Notes: generated from the sequence alone by a model not told the origin. Shown: positions 7,318 through 14,743, numbered from the stretch's first letter. The stretch is DNA of 15,682 nt from an uncultured Clostridia bacterium (GCA_944381225.1 CALWKJ010000018.1:1-15682); one strand, 5' to 3'. A program made the numbers and translations.

Positions 7318-7938
7318 TTATCTTGAGTACAACTCAATAATTAAGTGTTCTTTTATGTTAAGGTCAATATCTTCTCTAGTTGGCAAAGACAAAACCTTTC
7401 CTTCAAGCTTATCACTGTTAAATTCCAACCATTTTGGCATTACTATCTTCATACCTTTAAGTTGTTTAAACATTTCTAATTCTCTTTTGTTTTCTTTAAC
7501 GGCAATAACATCTCCAACTTTCACTTGATAAGAAGGAATATTTACAGTTTTACCATTAACTGTTATTTGACGATGATTTACTATTTGACGACATTCGCTT
7601 CTTGATGAACCAATTCCCATTCTATAAACAACATTGTCTAATCTTCTTTCAATCAAAGATAACATGTTTTCACCAGTAACGCCTTTCATTCTTTCAGCTT
7701 CTTCATAATATCTTCTAAATTGATTCTCTAAAATGCCATATGCTTTTTTAACTTTTTGCTTTTCTCTTAATTGAGTACCATATTCAGTAACTCTTTTTCT
7801 CCCGGTTCCGTGTTGTCCAGGAGCAACAGGTCTTCTCTCCATTGCACATTTTTTTGTAGTACATCTATCACCTTTAAGGAACAATTTGCATCCCTCTCTT
7901 CGACATTGTCTACAATCTGCACCTATCATTCTAGCCAT
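7318..7938 (-). CDS. rpsD: 30S ribosomal protein S4, zinc-binding form
   Basis: S4 is a primary binder of the 16S 5' domain and starts small-subunit assembly. The N-terminus carries Cys9, Cys12, Cys26 and Cys31, the four zinc ligands of the Cys-type S4 known from Thermus, plus an extra Cys17. The S4 RNA-binding domain (about 95-160) includes RRLDNVVYRMGI, RQIVNHRQITVNGK and SYQVKVGDVI. The 206-residue length is typical. AAGGAG precedes the ATG. Having rpsD between rpsK and rpoA is the usual clostridial and proteobacterial arrangement and differs from Bacillus, where rpsD stands alone. In E. coli this protein represses the operon by binding the rpsM leader; a possible counterpart is described at the rpmJ-rpsM gap. 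Confidence 0.97.
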   Translation of the reverse strand: MARMIGADCRQCRREGCKLFLKGDRCTTKKCAMERRPVAPGQHGTGRKRVTEYGTQLREKQKVKKAYGILENQFRRYYEEAERMKGVTGENMLSLIERRLDNVVYRMGIGSSRSECRQIVNHRQITVNGKTVNIPSYQVKVGDVIAVKENKRELEMFKQLKGMKIVMPKWLEFNSDKLEGKVLSLPTREDIDLNIKEHLIIELYSR

Positions 7939-7950
7939 GTTTTTCTCCTT

Positions 7951-8346
7951 TTAAATTCTTCTAACCTTAGGAGGTCTGCAACCGTTATGAGCGATTGGTG
8001 AAACATCCTTAATTAATGTAACATCAAGTTCTGCAGTTTGAAGTGCTCTTATAGCAGCTTCTCTACCATTGCCAGGTCCTTTTACATATACTTCAACAGA
8101 CTTAATGCCTTGTTCTTTTGCGACTTTTGCTGCATCTTCTACACATTGTTGAGCTGCAAATGGCGTACTGCGTTTTGAGCCTTTAAATCCAAGTTTTCCA
8201 GAACTTGCCCACGCTACAACATTGCCTTGAAGATCTGTAAAGGTTACTATTGTGTTGTTAAAAGAAGATTTAATATGAACCTGTCCTTTGTCAATATTTT
8301 TATTAACTCTTTTTTTCTTTGTAACTGTTTTTTTAACTGTTGCCAT
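7951..8346 (-). CDS. rpsK: 30S ribosomal protein S11
   Basis: S11 lies on the platform of the small subunit and touches the E-site region of mRNA. The sequence shows a basic leader (VKKTVTKKKRVNK), then HIKSSFNNTIVTFTDLQGN, the WASSGKLGFKGSKRSTPFAAQ block, the KGPGNGREAAIRAL block and the C-terminal HNGCRPPKVRRI. All are canonical. The length of 131 residues is normal. AGGAG lies 5 bases before the ATG. It is 12 bases downstream of rpsM and 12 upstream of rpsD. Confidence 0.97.
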   Translation of the reverse strand: MATVKKTVTKKKRVNKNIDKGQVHIKSSFNNTIVTFTDLQGNVVAWASSGKLGFKGSKRSTPFAAQQCVEDAAKVAKEQGIKSVEVYVKGPGNGREAAIRALQTAELDVTLIKDVSPIAHNGCRPPKVRRI

Positions 8347-8358
8347 ATTTTCTCCTTA

Positions 8359-8739
8359 TTATAGTTTACCTTTCTTTGAACTTCCACCAACGACTTTTCT
8401 TGGACCTTTTCTTGTCCTGCAATTTGTTCTTGTGTTTTGACCACGAACAGGAAGTCCCTTACGATGTCTTGTTCCTCTATAAGAACCTATTTCTGTTAAT
8501 CTTTTGATATTTAACGAAACTTCTTTTCTTAAATCTCCTTCAACTGTTAAGTTGTGTTCAATATAATTACGAAGTTTAGCAACATCATTTTCGTCCAAAT
8601 CTTTAACCCTTGTATTTGGATCAATTTTTGTTTCTGCCAAAATTTGATTAGCTGTATGTCTACCAATTCCGTAAATATACGTCAAACCAATTTCAACTCT
8701 TTTTTCTCTGGGTAAATCAACACCAGCGATTCTTGCCAT
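8359..8739 (-). CDS. rpsM: 30S ribosomal protein S13
   Basis: S13 sits in the head of the small subunit and forms intersubunit bridges with L5 while contacting the P-site tRNA. The visible family features are MARIAGVDLPREKRVEIGL, YIYGIGRHTA, the REVSLNIKRLTEIGSYRGTRHRKGLPVRGQNTRTN block, and a basic C-terminal tail ending SSKKGKL. The 126-residue length is slightly long because of the tail. GGAGG lies 5 bases before the ATG. It is the first gene of the alpha-operon block and has an unusually long 80-base gap upstream with RNA structure, suggesting leader regulation. Confidence 0.97.
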   Translation of the reverse strand: MARIAGVDLPREKRVEIGLTYIYGIGRHTANQILAETKIDPNTRVKDLDENDVAKLRNYIEHNLTVEGDLRKEVSLNIKRLTEIGSYRGTRHRKGLPVRGQNTRTNCRTRKGPRKVVGGSSKKGKL

Positions 8740-8744
8740 ATTTT

Positions 8745-8808
8745 CCTCCGAAATTTTAAAATTGATATTTATATTTTTGCGAAATACTTTTCAGCCGCTT
8801 GTATTTCG
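8745..8808 (-). promoter_or_regulatory. Candidate RNA regulatory leader of rpsM
   Basis: On the mRNA, CGAAATAC (from 8801-8808) can form a perfect 8-bp hairpin with GTATTTCG (from 8780-8787) around a 13-base loop. The same 5' arm can instead pair six bases with ATTTCG (from 8749-8754), whose last base touches the GGAGG of rpsM. The two structures exclude each other, and the second would partly hide the ribosome binding site. In E. coli the rpsM leader is where S4 represses the operon through a pseudoknot. The position matches; the structure here is only predicted by eye, and no T-tract follows, so it is not a terminator for this strand. Confidence 0.35.
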
Positions 8809-8819
8809 TTATTTTTGTG

Positions 8820-8936
8820 TTAACCTTGTGTTTGTTTGTGCGACTTATCTTTAGAGCATATTACCATAACTTTGCCTTCGCGTTTAATAACCTTGCATTT
8901 ATCACACATAGGTTTTACTGATGGTCTTACTTTCAT
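8820..8936 (-). CDS. rpmJ: 50S ribosomal protein L36
   Basis: L36 is the smallest bacterial ribosomal protein, a zinc ribbon in the large subunit. The 38-residue product begins MKVRPSVKPMCDKCKVIKRE and ends KSHKQTQG. Zinc ligands are Cys11, Cys14, Cys27 and His33. The usual 37-residue form has its His at 32, so one residue has been added in the last loop (CSKDKSH rather than CENPKH). This is the cysteine-containing (C+) type. AAGGAG lies upstream of the ATG. It sits between infA and rpsM as in most Bacillota. Confidence 0.95.
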   Translation of the reverse strand: MKVRPSVKPMCDKCKVIKREGKVMVICSKDKSHKQTQG

Positions 8937-8977
8937 TTTTTTCTCCTTTATATTGAAAATTAATAATTTAAAAGTAA

Positions 8978-9196
8978 TTATTTTATTCTATATGTTATTC
9001 GACCTTTTGATAAATCGTATGGACTCATTTCAATTTTTACCTTGTCGCCTTCCAATATTTTAATATAATTCATTCTAAGTCGACCAGATATATATGCAGT
9101 TATTACGTGACCATTATCAAGACGAACTTTAAAAGCTGTATTAGGTAAAACTTCTTCAACAACCCCTTCGAATTCTATCACATCTTCTTTTGACAT
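8978..9196 (-). CDS. infA: Translation initiation factor IF-1
   Basis: IF-1 blocks the A site during initiation and helps IF-2 and IF-3. It is a single OB-fold of 72 residues, the standard size. Family features are the MSKEDVIEFEGVVEEVLPN start, FKVRLDNGHVITAYISGRLRMNYI, and the GDKVKIEMSPYDLSKGRITYR block. AAGGAG precedes the ATG. The gene is 11 bases after the KOW-protein gene and 41 bases before rpmJ, the standard Bacillota position. Confidence 0.97.
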   Translation of the reverse strand: MSKEDVIEFEGVVEEVLPNTAFKVRLDNGHVITAYISGRLRMNYIKILEGDKVKIEMSPYDLSKGRITYRIK

Positions 9197-9207
9197 ATAA
9201 ACTCCTT

Positions 9208-9474
9208 TTAAATTACATTTAAATTATCAATTTGTTTTTTTATATCTGAATCTTGAAATTTTTCGCCGTTTTTTATTTTGTTTTTTATATCATTGACACA
9301 TATGTTCATTAATTTAATGTGTTTTATATTTTTCTTTTTTAAATTTTTTTGTGTCCTATTTTTACCATTCATTAAATATACATCATTATCAACAACATCT
9401 TTAACAAAATACAAATAACCATTATCTCGGCCTTTGACGGACATTACAACATCACCCTGTTCAATTTTTAACAT
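9208..9474 (-). CDS. KOW-domain RNA-binding protein (L14e/L6e/L27e-like), function unknown
   Basis: This small 88-residue protein lies in the slot between map and infA where many Clostridia carry a KOW-domain protein annotated as L14e/L6e/L27e-like. The first half fits a KOW-type barrel: a turn near GDVVMSVKGRDNG, strands around YLYFVKDVV and VYLMNGKNRT, then the basic KNLKKKNIKHI. The second half looks like helices rich in Lys, Asn and Asp. Such proteins are thought to bind RNA or the ribosome, but I know of no proven role. The start has AAAGGA 6 bases upstream. It is part of the operon, 10 bases after map. Identification rests on position plus fold-like pattern. Confidence 0.75.
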   Translation of the reverse strand: MLKIEQGDVVMSVKGRDNGYLYFVKDVVDNDVYLMNGKNRTQKNLKKKNIKHIKLMNICVNDIKNKIKNGEKFQDSDIKKQIDNLNVI

Positions 9475-9484
9475 ATTTTTCCTT

Positions 9485-10228
9485 TTATAATGTCAAAATT
9501 TCAACACCATTTTTAGTTACCATTACAGTATTTTCATAATGTGCTGACGGAGCACCGTCTGCCGTTACAATTGTCCAACCATCGTCTTTAATGTAAACAT
9601 ATCTTTCACCCATATTAATCATTGGTTCTATTGCTAGACACATGTTTTCTTTAACGATTACTCCCTTGTTTTTTTTGCCGTAGTTAGGAACCTCTGGTTC
9701 TTCGTGCATATTATAACCAATTCCATGCCCAACAAGTTCTCTAACAACACCATAGCCAAAACTTTCAGCGTATGTTTGAATTGCGTTGCTCAGTTCTCCA
9801 AGCCTACATCCAACCCTTAAATGTTTAATCCCCTCAAAAAAACTTTGTTTTGTTACTTCAATAAGCTTTTTCTTTTCGGGGCTTATTTCTCCAACAGGAA
9901 AAGTTCTTGCTGCATCTCCGTTATAACCTTTATAAATTGCTCCTATATCTATGCTTATAATATCTCCGTCTTTGAGTATTATTTGTTCACTTGGAATACC
10001 ATGAACAACTACTTCGTTTACAGAAGCGCAAATACTTGCTGGATAGCCGTCATATCCTTTAAAAGAAGGAACAGCTCCATTATCAATTATAAACTTTTCT
10101 ATAAGTTTGTCAAGTTGAGATGTAGAAATACCAGGACGAATTAAAGTTTCTGCATATAACAACGCATCTCTAACAATTATATTTGCTTTTTTCATTCCTT
10201 CTCTGTCTTGTTCTGTTTTACAAATCAT
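9485..10228 (-). CDS. map: Methionine aminopeptidase, type I
   Basis: This enzyme removes the initiator methionine from new proteins when the second residue is small, using a dinuclear metal centre. With the chosen start, the five metal ligands are Asp94 (SIDIGA), Asp105 (YNGDAARTF), His168 (VGHGIG), Glu201 (AIEPM) and Glu232 (HYENTV), and His76 (VVHGIP) is the conserved catalytic-site histidine. The 247-residue length is normal and there is no N-terminal zinc extension. An ATG four codons earlier (10240) lacks a ribosome binding site. The ATG at 10228 has AAGGG 4 bases upstream and gives the usual MI..K start. The gene overlaps the end of adk by 11 bases, so the two are probably translationally coupled. 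Confidence 0.96.
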   Translation of the reverse strand: MICKTEQDREGMKKANIIVRDALLYAETLIRPGISTSQLDKLIEKFIIDNGAVPSFKGYDGYPASICASVNEVVVHGIPSEQIILKDGDIISIDIGAIYKGYNGDAARTFPVGEISPEKKKLIEVTKQSFFEGIKHLRVGCRLGELSNAIQTYAESFGYGVVRELVGHGIGYNMHEEPEVPNYGKKNKGVIVKENMCLAIEPMINMGERYVYIKDDGWTIVTADGAPSAHYENTVMVTKNGVEILTL

Positions 10229-10856
10229 AGTGCCCTTCATTTTGTAATATCATTTTTATTTGATTAAACACATATTGTGTGCTTTCATTTCCTTTTACTG
10301 TATACAAAAGATGTTTTGCCTTATAAAAGTCTACTAATGGTTGCGTTTGCTTTTGATAAACTTCAAACCTTTTTTTTACGGTTTCTTTATTATCATCATC
10401 TCTTACAACCAATTTTGCATTACAAGATGTACAATAATCTTTGTCATGAGTTTTTGAATTATATGTTTTTTTACAAATTGGACAAACTTTTCTTGATAAA
10501 ATTCTATCTTCAATTATTTCATAATCAACATCAATATAAATAACTTTATCTACTTTTGAAATTTTTTCAAGAGCTTTAGCTTGTTCAACAGTTCTTGGAA
10601 ATCCATCTAATATATATCCACCCTTAACGTCTTTATTTGTAAGCCTATCTTTTACTAAATTTACTACCAATTCATCTGGCACTAATTGACCGTTATTAAT
10701 CAATTTTTCAGACAGAATTCCAAGTTCCGTTTTATTTTTTATATTTTCTCTAATTATTTCTCCTGTGGATATTGCTGGAATAAAATAACTATTAGAAATT
10801 AAATCTGCTTGTGTTCCTTTTCCAGAACCAGGAGCTCCCAATAAAATTAAATTCAT
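10218..10856 (-). CDS. adk: Adenylate kinase, zinc-type LID
   Basis: Adenylate kinase interconverts ATP plus AMP with two ADP in the cytoplasm. With the start at 10856 it is 212 residues long. The P-loop GAPGSGKGT is at 7-15, the AMP-binding region begins with STGEIIRENI, and GGYILDGFPRT is near 79-89. The LID carries four cysteines (125, 128, 142, 145; CPIC and CTSC), a structural zinc site typical of Gram-positive enzymes. The family motif STGD reads STGE here, a conservative change. Of two adjacent ATG codons the second is preferred because TGGAG would be only 2 bases from the first. The gene lies 15 bases after secY and overlaps map. Confidence 0.96.
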   Translation of the reverse strand: MNLILLGAPGSGKGTQADLISNSYFIPAISTGEIIRENIKNKTELGILSEKLINNGQLVPDELVVNLVKDRLTNKDVKGGYILDGFPRTVEQAKALEKISKVDKVIYIDVDYEIIEDRILSRKVCPICKKTYNSKTHDKDYCTSCNAKLVVRDDDNKETVKKRFEVYQKQTQPLVDFYKAKHLLYTVKGNESTQYVFNQIKMILQNEGHYDL

Positions 10857-10871
10857 CATTTCTCCATGATT

Positions 10872-12191
10872 TTATATTTTTATTCTTTTTAAAAACCCTC
10901 TGTTTTCTGTTCTTCTTGCAACTTGTTGTTCTAGTTGTTTTTCAAATTCCAAAGCAACTGATACCAAAATCATAAGCCCTGTTACACTAAAAGCATTAAT
11001 AAGAGTAGTATCTAAACTTGTTTTTGCAAGTGCATTGAATACTAAACTTGGAACAAGTGCAATAAACGCTAAATAAATTCCACAAAACCAGTTTAATCTT
11101 GAGTTTATTCTGTTTAAATAATCTGCAGTTTGTTTTCCATGATGAAACATGTTTATAGTCAAATTGTTTTTTTGGAAAAATTCGCTAGGATTTTGTTCCT
11201 TAAACATCATAGCTCCGTAAACAACTGTTAAAAACAATATTAATAATGCCGAAACTACAATGTAAACCCACGAATTTGTTCCCAAGTAATTTGTCCACCA
11301 TACAGCGAAATCTGAATTTGGCCAAAAAATAGATATTAACATTTGAGGAAAAGAAACAAGTGCGTTTGCAAAAATAATTGGAATAACACCTGTTGAATTA
11401 ACCTTCATAGGATAATATGAACTCGGTCTACTAAATCTTGAATCTCTAGTATAGCCAGCTGCATGATATACAATTCTTCTTTCTGCGTTATCAATTAAAA
11501 TGATAAGGCTAAATATAACAACAACTGCAAGCAAGAAAATTAAAATTGTCCATAAATAATCAATGTTTTGTGCAACACCTTGAGCTGCAGTGTAAAGTCC
11601 TGTGCATGCTGTTGATAAAATACCAACAAAAATCAATAACGACAAGCCATTTCCAACACCTATGCTTGTAATTTTTTCACCCATCCATACTGTGAACATT
11701 GCACCCGACACAAGCATAATCACTATGAATGCACAAGTTACCCACTCAGGAACAGATGTCCCAAGCATTCTTGTATCCAAAAAATCACCACTATTTGCAA
11801 AAGAAACTACAATTCCTATTGATTGAGCCAGTGCCAATATTAAAGCAACAATTCTATTTAAAAAATTAATCTTTTTTTGCTTATTGTCATTTTTTAGCAT
11901 ATCAGGAAAAGCCATAGCTATTAACTGAACAATAATTGACGCACTAATATAAGGAGAAACTCCAAGTGCAAAAAATGACGCGTTCGCAAGAGCTCCACCA
12001 CTTATTGAGTTTAAAAGCGAAAGAAAAGTAATGCCCGTTGTTCCGCTAACCTGCTCTTGTAGAGCTCCTGGACTAATACCTGGAACAGTTAACCAACAGC
12101 CAATTCTATAAACAAAAAGCAAAAGCAATGTTATTAACAATTTTTTTCTTAAATCTTTAATTTTAAAAGCGCTTACTAAAGTTTTAAACAT
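10872..12191 (-). CDS. secY: Protein translocase channel subunit SecY, divergent cytosolic loops
   Basis: SecY is the membrane pore through which SecA or the ribosome passes secretory and membrane proteins. The 439 residues show ten hydrophobic segments in the usual layout, starting LLITLLLLFVYRIGCWLTVPG and including ALGVSPYISASIIVQL (75-90), GIGVGNGLSLLIF-type and MKVNSTGVIPIIFA (262-275) motifs. Two conserved cytosolic loops are unusual. The common RRIPVQYAKR is RRIVYHAAGYTR (238-249), and the FIPGIRPG loop reads TINMFHHG (345-352), placing His350 where E. coli has the functionally critical Arg357. The start follows GAGGTGA and shares one base with the rplO stop (TAATG), implying coupling. 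No frameshift or stop suggests decay. Confidence 0.96.
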   Translation of the reverse strand: MFKTLVSAFKIKDLRKKLLITLLLLFVYRIGCWLTVPGISPGALQEQVSGTTGITFLSLLNSISGGALANASFFALGVSPYISASIIVQLIAMAFPDMLKNDNKQKKINFLNRIVALILALAQSIGIVVSFANSGDFLDTRMLGTSVPEWVTCAFIVIMLVSGAMFTVWMGEKITSIGVGNGLSLLIFVGILSTACTGLYTAAQGVAQNIDYLWTILIFLLAVVVIFSLIILIDNAERRIVYHAAGYTRDSRFSRPSSYYPMKVNSTGVIPIIFANALVSFPQMLISIFWPNSDFAVWWTNYLGTNSWVYIVVSALLILFLTVVYGAMMFKEQNPSEFFQKNNLTINMFHHGKQTADYLNRINSRLNWFCGIYLAFIALVPSLVFNALAKTSLDTTLINAFSVTGLMILVSVALEFEKQLEQQVARRTENRGFLKRIKI

Positions 12192-12637
12192 TAAATCACC
12201 TCAGCTTTCCCACCGACTTTTTCTATTTTTTCAACTGCACTCTTAGTAAATTTTTTAGCTCTTACTGTAAGTGGTTTTGTAAGTTCTCCATTGCCTAAAA
12301 CTTTTAAGCCATAAGGCAATATTTTTCCTACAACTCTTGTTTCATATAAAAGTTCAAGTGTGATTACTGAGTTTTCTTCAAATTGTTCAAGATCTCCAAC
12401 ATTACATGTAGAATATTCTTTAGTAAAATTGTAATTATTAAATCCTCTGATTGGCATTTTTCTTACTAATGGAAGTTGTCCACCCTCAAAACCAGGTCTA
12501 ACACCTCCACCACTTCGAGCATTTTGACCCTTATGCCCTTTTCCACTTGTTTTTCCAATTCCGCTACCAATTCCACGACCAACTCTGACAGAATTTGTTC
12601 TGGAATTTTTTGCTGGAGAAAGAGTTTGAATGTCCAT
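12191..12637 (-). CDS. rplO: 50S ribosomal protein L15
   Basis: L15 is a late-assembly large-subunit protein. The glycine- and arginine-rich N-terminal arm (about 16-50: VGRGIGSGIGKTSGKGHKGQ, then RSGGGVRPGFEGGQLPL) and the RKMPIRGFNN turn are diagnostic. The C-terminal half includes VLGNGELTKPLTVRAKKFTKSAVEKIE. The length of 148 residues is standard. AGGAGG lies 6 bases before the ATG. The gap to rpmD is 9 bases, and the stop codon overlaps the secY start. Confidence 0.97.
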   Translation of the reverse strand: MDIQTLSPAKNSRTNSVRVGRGIGSGIGKTSGKGHKGQNARSGGGVRPGFEGGQLPLVRKMPIRGFNNYNFTKEYSTCNVGDLEQFEENSVITLELLYETRVVGKILPYGLKVLGNGELTKPLTVRAKKFTKSAVEKIEKVGGKAEVI

Positions 12638-12646
12638 TTTTTCCTC

Positions 12647-12835
12647 CTATACCTCTTCCACTTTTACCAAATGTGCAACATGAGATATACTTCCTCTAAC
12701 GCTTGCATTGTCTGGTAAAACTACTGAATGGTTTAATTTTTTAAGTCCAAGAGCTTCGGCAATTTGAGCCTGTTTTTTATTATAACCTATTGGGCTTCTC
12801 ACCAAAGTAACTCTTAATTTTTTTTCTTGTGCCAT
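12647..12835 (-). CDS. rpmD: 50S ribosomal protein L30
   Basis: L30 is a small (62-residue) large-subunit protein of the bacterial short type. Family features are LRVTLVRSPIGYNKKQAQIA, then LGLKKLNHSVVLPDNASVRG and the ending ISHVAHLVKVEEV. It lies between rpsE (8-base gap) and rplO (9-base gap), its standard place. AGGAGGG precedes the ATG. Confidence 0.96.
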   Translation of the reverse strand: MAQEKKLRVTLVRSPIGYNKKQAQIAEALGLKKLNHSVVLPDNASVRGSISHVAHLVKVEEV

Positions 12836-12843
12836 AATCCCTC

Positions 12844-13380
12844 CTAAATTTCTTCAACAGCTTTACCACGAAGGGCTGCTATTTGTTCTTTTGTCCTAAC
12901 TTTTCTAAGACCGTTTAAAGTAGCTCTAACACTATTTATTTTGTTTGTAGAACCGTGGATTTTTGTCACAATATCTTTAACTCCTGCTAGTTCAAGCACT
13001 GCACGTGCACCACCACCAGCTATAATTCCTGAACCTTGTTTCGCTGGAATTAAATGAATTTTTGATGTGCCATATTTACCAATAATTTCATGTGGGATTG
13101 TTCCGTCTACAAGATTAATAGGCTTCATGTCTTTTTTTGCTGCCATAGTTGCCTTGTCAATAGCTGTAGGAACTTCTTTAGCTTTGCCTATTCCAACTCC
13201 TACATTGCCTTTTCGATCTCCCACTACGACAACTGCAGAAAATCTTAACGTTCTACCACCTTTTACAACCTTTGTTACACGACGAACTGCCACGAGATTT
13301 TTATCTATGCCTTCATCTTCACGTCTTGTTCTTTCTTCTCTTGGTTTTCTGGTTTTTTTAACTTGTTCTTGTTCTGCCAC
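12844..13380 (-). CDS. rpsE: 30S ribosomal protein S5
   Basis: S5 helps decoding accuracy and mRNA unwinding at the small-subunit entry site. A lysine/arginine-rich leader (about 1-20) precedes the S5 RNA-binding domain: NLVAVRRVTKVVKGGRTLRF, VGDRKGNVGVGIGKAKEVP. The C-terminal domain follows with LIPAKQGSGIIAGGGARAVLELAG, VKDIVTKIHGSTNKIN and LRGKAVEEI. The length of 178 is typical. GGAGG lies before the ATG. It sits 9 bases after rplR and 8 before rpmD. Confidence 0.97.
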   Translation of the reverse strand: MAEQEQVKKTRKPREERTRREDEGIDKNLVAVRRVTKVVKGGRTLRFSAVVVVGDRKGNVGVGIGKAKEVPTAIDKATMAAKKDMKPINLVDGTIPHEIIGKYGTSKIHLIPAKQGSGIIAGGGARAVLELAGVKDIVTKIHGSTNKINSVRATLNGLRKVRTKEQIAALRGKAVEEI

Positions 13381-13389
13381 AATAACCTC

Positions 13390-13758
13390 CTAAAATTTTA
13401 GTCCAGCACTTCTAGCGCCTTCGGCCAATGCTTGAACTCTTCCTGTGTAAATATATCCACCTCTATCAAAAACAACATTCTCAATTTTTGCCTTTAAAGC
13501 CAATTTTGCTATTTTTTCACCAACAAGTCTTGCTTGTTCTGTTTTTGTTTTACCTGACATTGATTTTTCTAAATCTTTATCTGTACTAGAAGCTGCAACT
13601 AATGTTACGCCCTTAGAGTCATCAATTATTTGAGCATAAATACTAGCATTGCTTCTATAAACATCAAGTCTAGGACATTCTGTTGTTCCTGACACTTTTT
13701 TTCTTACACGAGCATGTCTAATTAGTCTAACTTTGTTTTTATCTTCTTTACTAAACAT
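13390..13758 (-). CDS. rplR: 50S ribosomal protein L18
   Basis: L18 binds 5S rRNA with L5 to form the central protuberance. The basic N-terminus has RLIRHARVRKKVSGT. It is followed by RLDVYRSNASIYAQIIDD, TLVAASSTDK, ARLVGEKIAKLALK and the highly typical VVFDRGGYIYTGRVQALAEGAR, ending GLKF. The length of 122 is standard. AAGGAG lies upstream of the ATG. It is 13 bases downstream of rplF. Confidence 0.97.
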   Translation of the reverse strand: MFSKEDKNKVRLIRHARVRKKVSGTTECPRLDVYRSNASIYAQIIDDSKGVTLVAASSTDKDLEKSMSGKTKTEQARLVGEKIAKLALKAKIENVVFDRGGYIYTGRVQALAEGARSAGLKF

Positions 13759-13771
13759 CTATGCTCTCCTT

Positions 13772-14320
13772 TTATTTCTTGCCTTTTCCTGCTGTTTTGC
13801 CGACTTTTTTAATTACAACTTCATCTGCATAACGAACTCCGTATGCGTGATAAGGTTCAACTTTTCTCAAATCTCTTATTTTTGATGCAAATTGTCCAAC
13901 TTTTTGTTTATCGATACCTTTTACAACAATTTCCAAGTTTGAAGGACATTCTAATGTTATTCCATCTTCTTCATTAATTTCAATGTTATGAGAATATCCC
14001 AAATTCAACACAAGCTTATTGCCTTGCTTTTGCGCTTTGTAACCGATACCATTAATTACTAATTTTTTTTCAAATCCATTACTTACACCTGCAACCATGT
14101 TTGCTATAAGTGCTCTGTATAAGCCATGTTTTGCCTTAGTTTCATTTTCATCATTTGCTCTAATAAGTTCAACTTTTTGTCCATCAACTTTAACTGTAAT
14201 AAGTTTATCTACTTCTTGAGTTAATGTTCCTTTTGGGCCTTTTACAGTAACAAGACTTCCATCTGTCTTAAGTTCAACCCCTGTTGGCAAATCTATATGT
14301 TTTCTACCTATTCTAGACAT
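13772..14320 (-). CDS. rplF: 50S ribosomal protein L6
   Basis: L6 lies near the factor-binding site of the large subunit and is built of two similar domains. The 182 residues begin MSRIGRKHIDLPTGVEL and include VTVKGPKGTLTQ, then VINGIGYKAQKQGNKLVLNLGYSH, and the signature EPYHAYGVRYADEVVIKKVGKTAGKGKK at the end. The frame is open 15 codons further upstream (ATG at 14365), but the start at 14320 has AGGAGG 6 bases before it and gives the conserved MSRIGR N-terminus, so that is the real start. The gap to rpsH is 10 bases. Confidence 0.97.
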   Translation of the reverse strand: MSRIGRKHIDLPTGVELKTDGSLVTVKGPKGTLTQEVDKLITVKVDGQKVELIRANDENETKAKHGLYRALIANMVAGVSNGFEKKLVINGIGYKAQKQGNKLVLNLGYSHNIEINEEDGITLECPSNLEIVVKGIDKQKVGQFASKIRDLRKVEPYHAYGVRYADEVVIKKVGKTAGKGKK

Positions 14321-14330
14321 ATTTTTCCTC

Positions 14331-14729
14331 CTACCATACAAAAGCCAAAACTTCACCACCAACATTTAGTGAGCGAGCTTGCTTATCTGTTAAAATTCCC
14401 TTATTTGTTGAGATAATTGCAATTCCCAATCCATTGATAACCTTTGGAAGTTTATCCTTTTCGGCATAAACTCTAAGTCCTGGCTTAGATATTCTTCTAA
14501 GACCTTGAATTACACTTTCTCCATTGTCGTCATATTTAAGTACTACAACAATATTTTTCTTTGTTCCGTCTTCTACCAATTTAGCTTCTTTAATGTATCC
14601 TTCGTTTAAAAGTATCGTTAATATAGCCATTTTTTCGTTTGAAGCTGGAACCACTACTTCTTTGTGCTTAGCCGTTAAGCCATTGCGAATACGGGTAAGC
14701 ATATCTGCGATTGGATCTGTTAAAATCAT
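14331..14729 (-). CDS. rpsH: 30S ribosomal protein S8
   Basis: S8 binds the central domain of 16S rRNA and, in E. coli, also represses the spc operon. The 132-residue product begins MILTDPIADMLTRIRNG and contains VVVPASNEKMAILTILLNEGYI, ISKPGLRVYA, LPKVINGLGIAIISTNKG and the end NVGGEVLAFVW, all standard. A TTG seven codons upstream (14750) also keeps the frame open, but it would lie inside rpsN. The ATG at 14729, with GGAGG 9 bases upstream and the conserved N-terminus, is the start. The gap to rpsN is 14 bases. Confidence 0.97.
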   Translation of the reverse strand: MILTDPIADMLTRIRNGLTAKHKEVVVPASNEKMAILTILLNEGYIKEAKLVEDGTKKNIVVVLKYDDNGESVIQGLRRISKPGLRVYAEKDKLPKVINGLGIAIISTNKGILTDKQARSLNVGGEVLAFVW

Positions 14730-14743
14730 ACCTATTTCCCTCC

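Noticed and set aside
8780..8819. Hairpin plus T-rich run between rpmJ and rpsM read as a terminator
   Set aside because: The T-run follows the stem only on the plus strand. The operon is transcribed on the minus strand, where the stem is followed by CAAAAATA, so it is not an intrinsic terminator of the operon.
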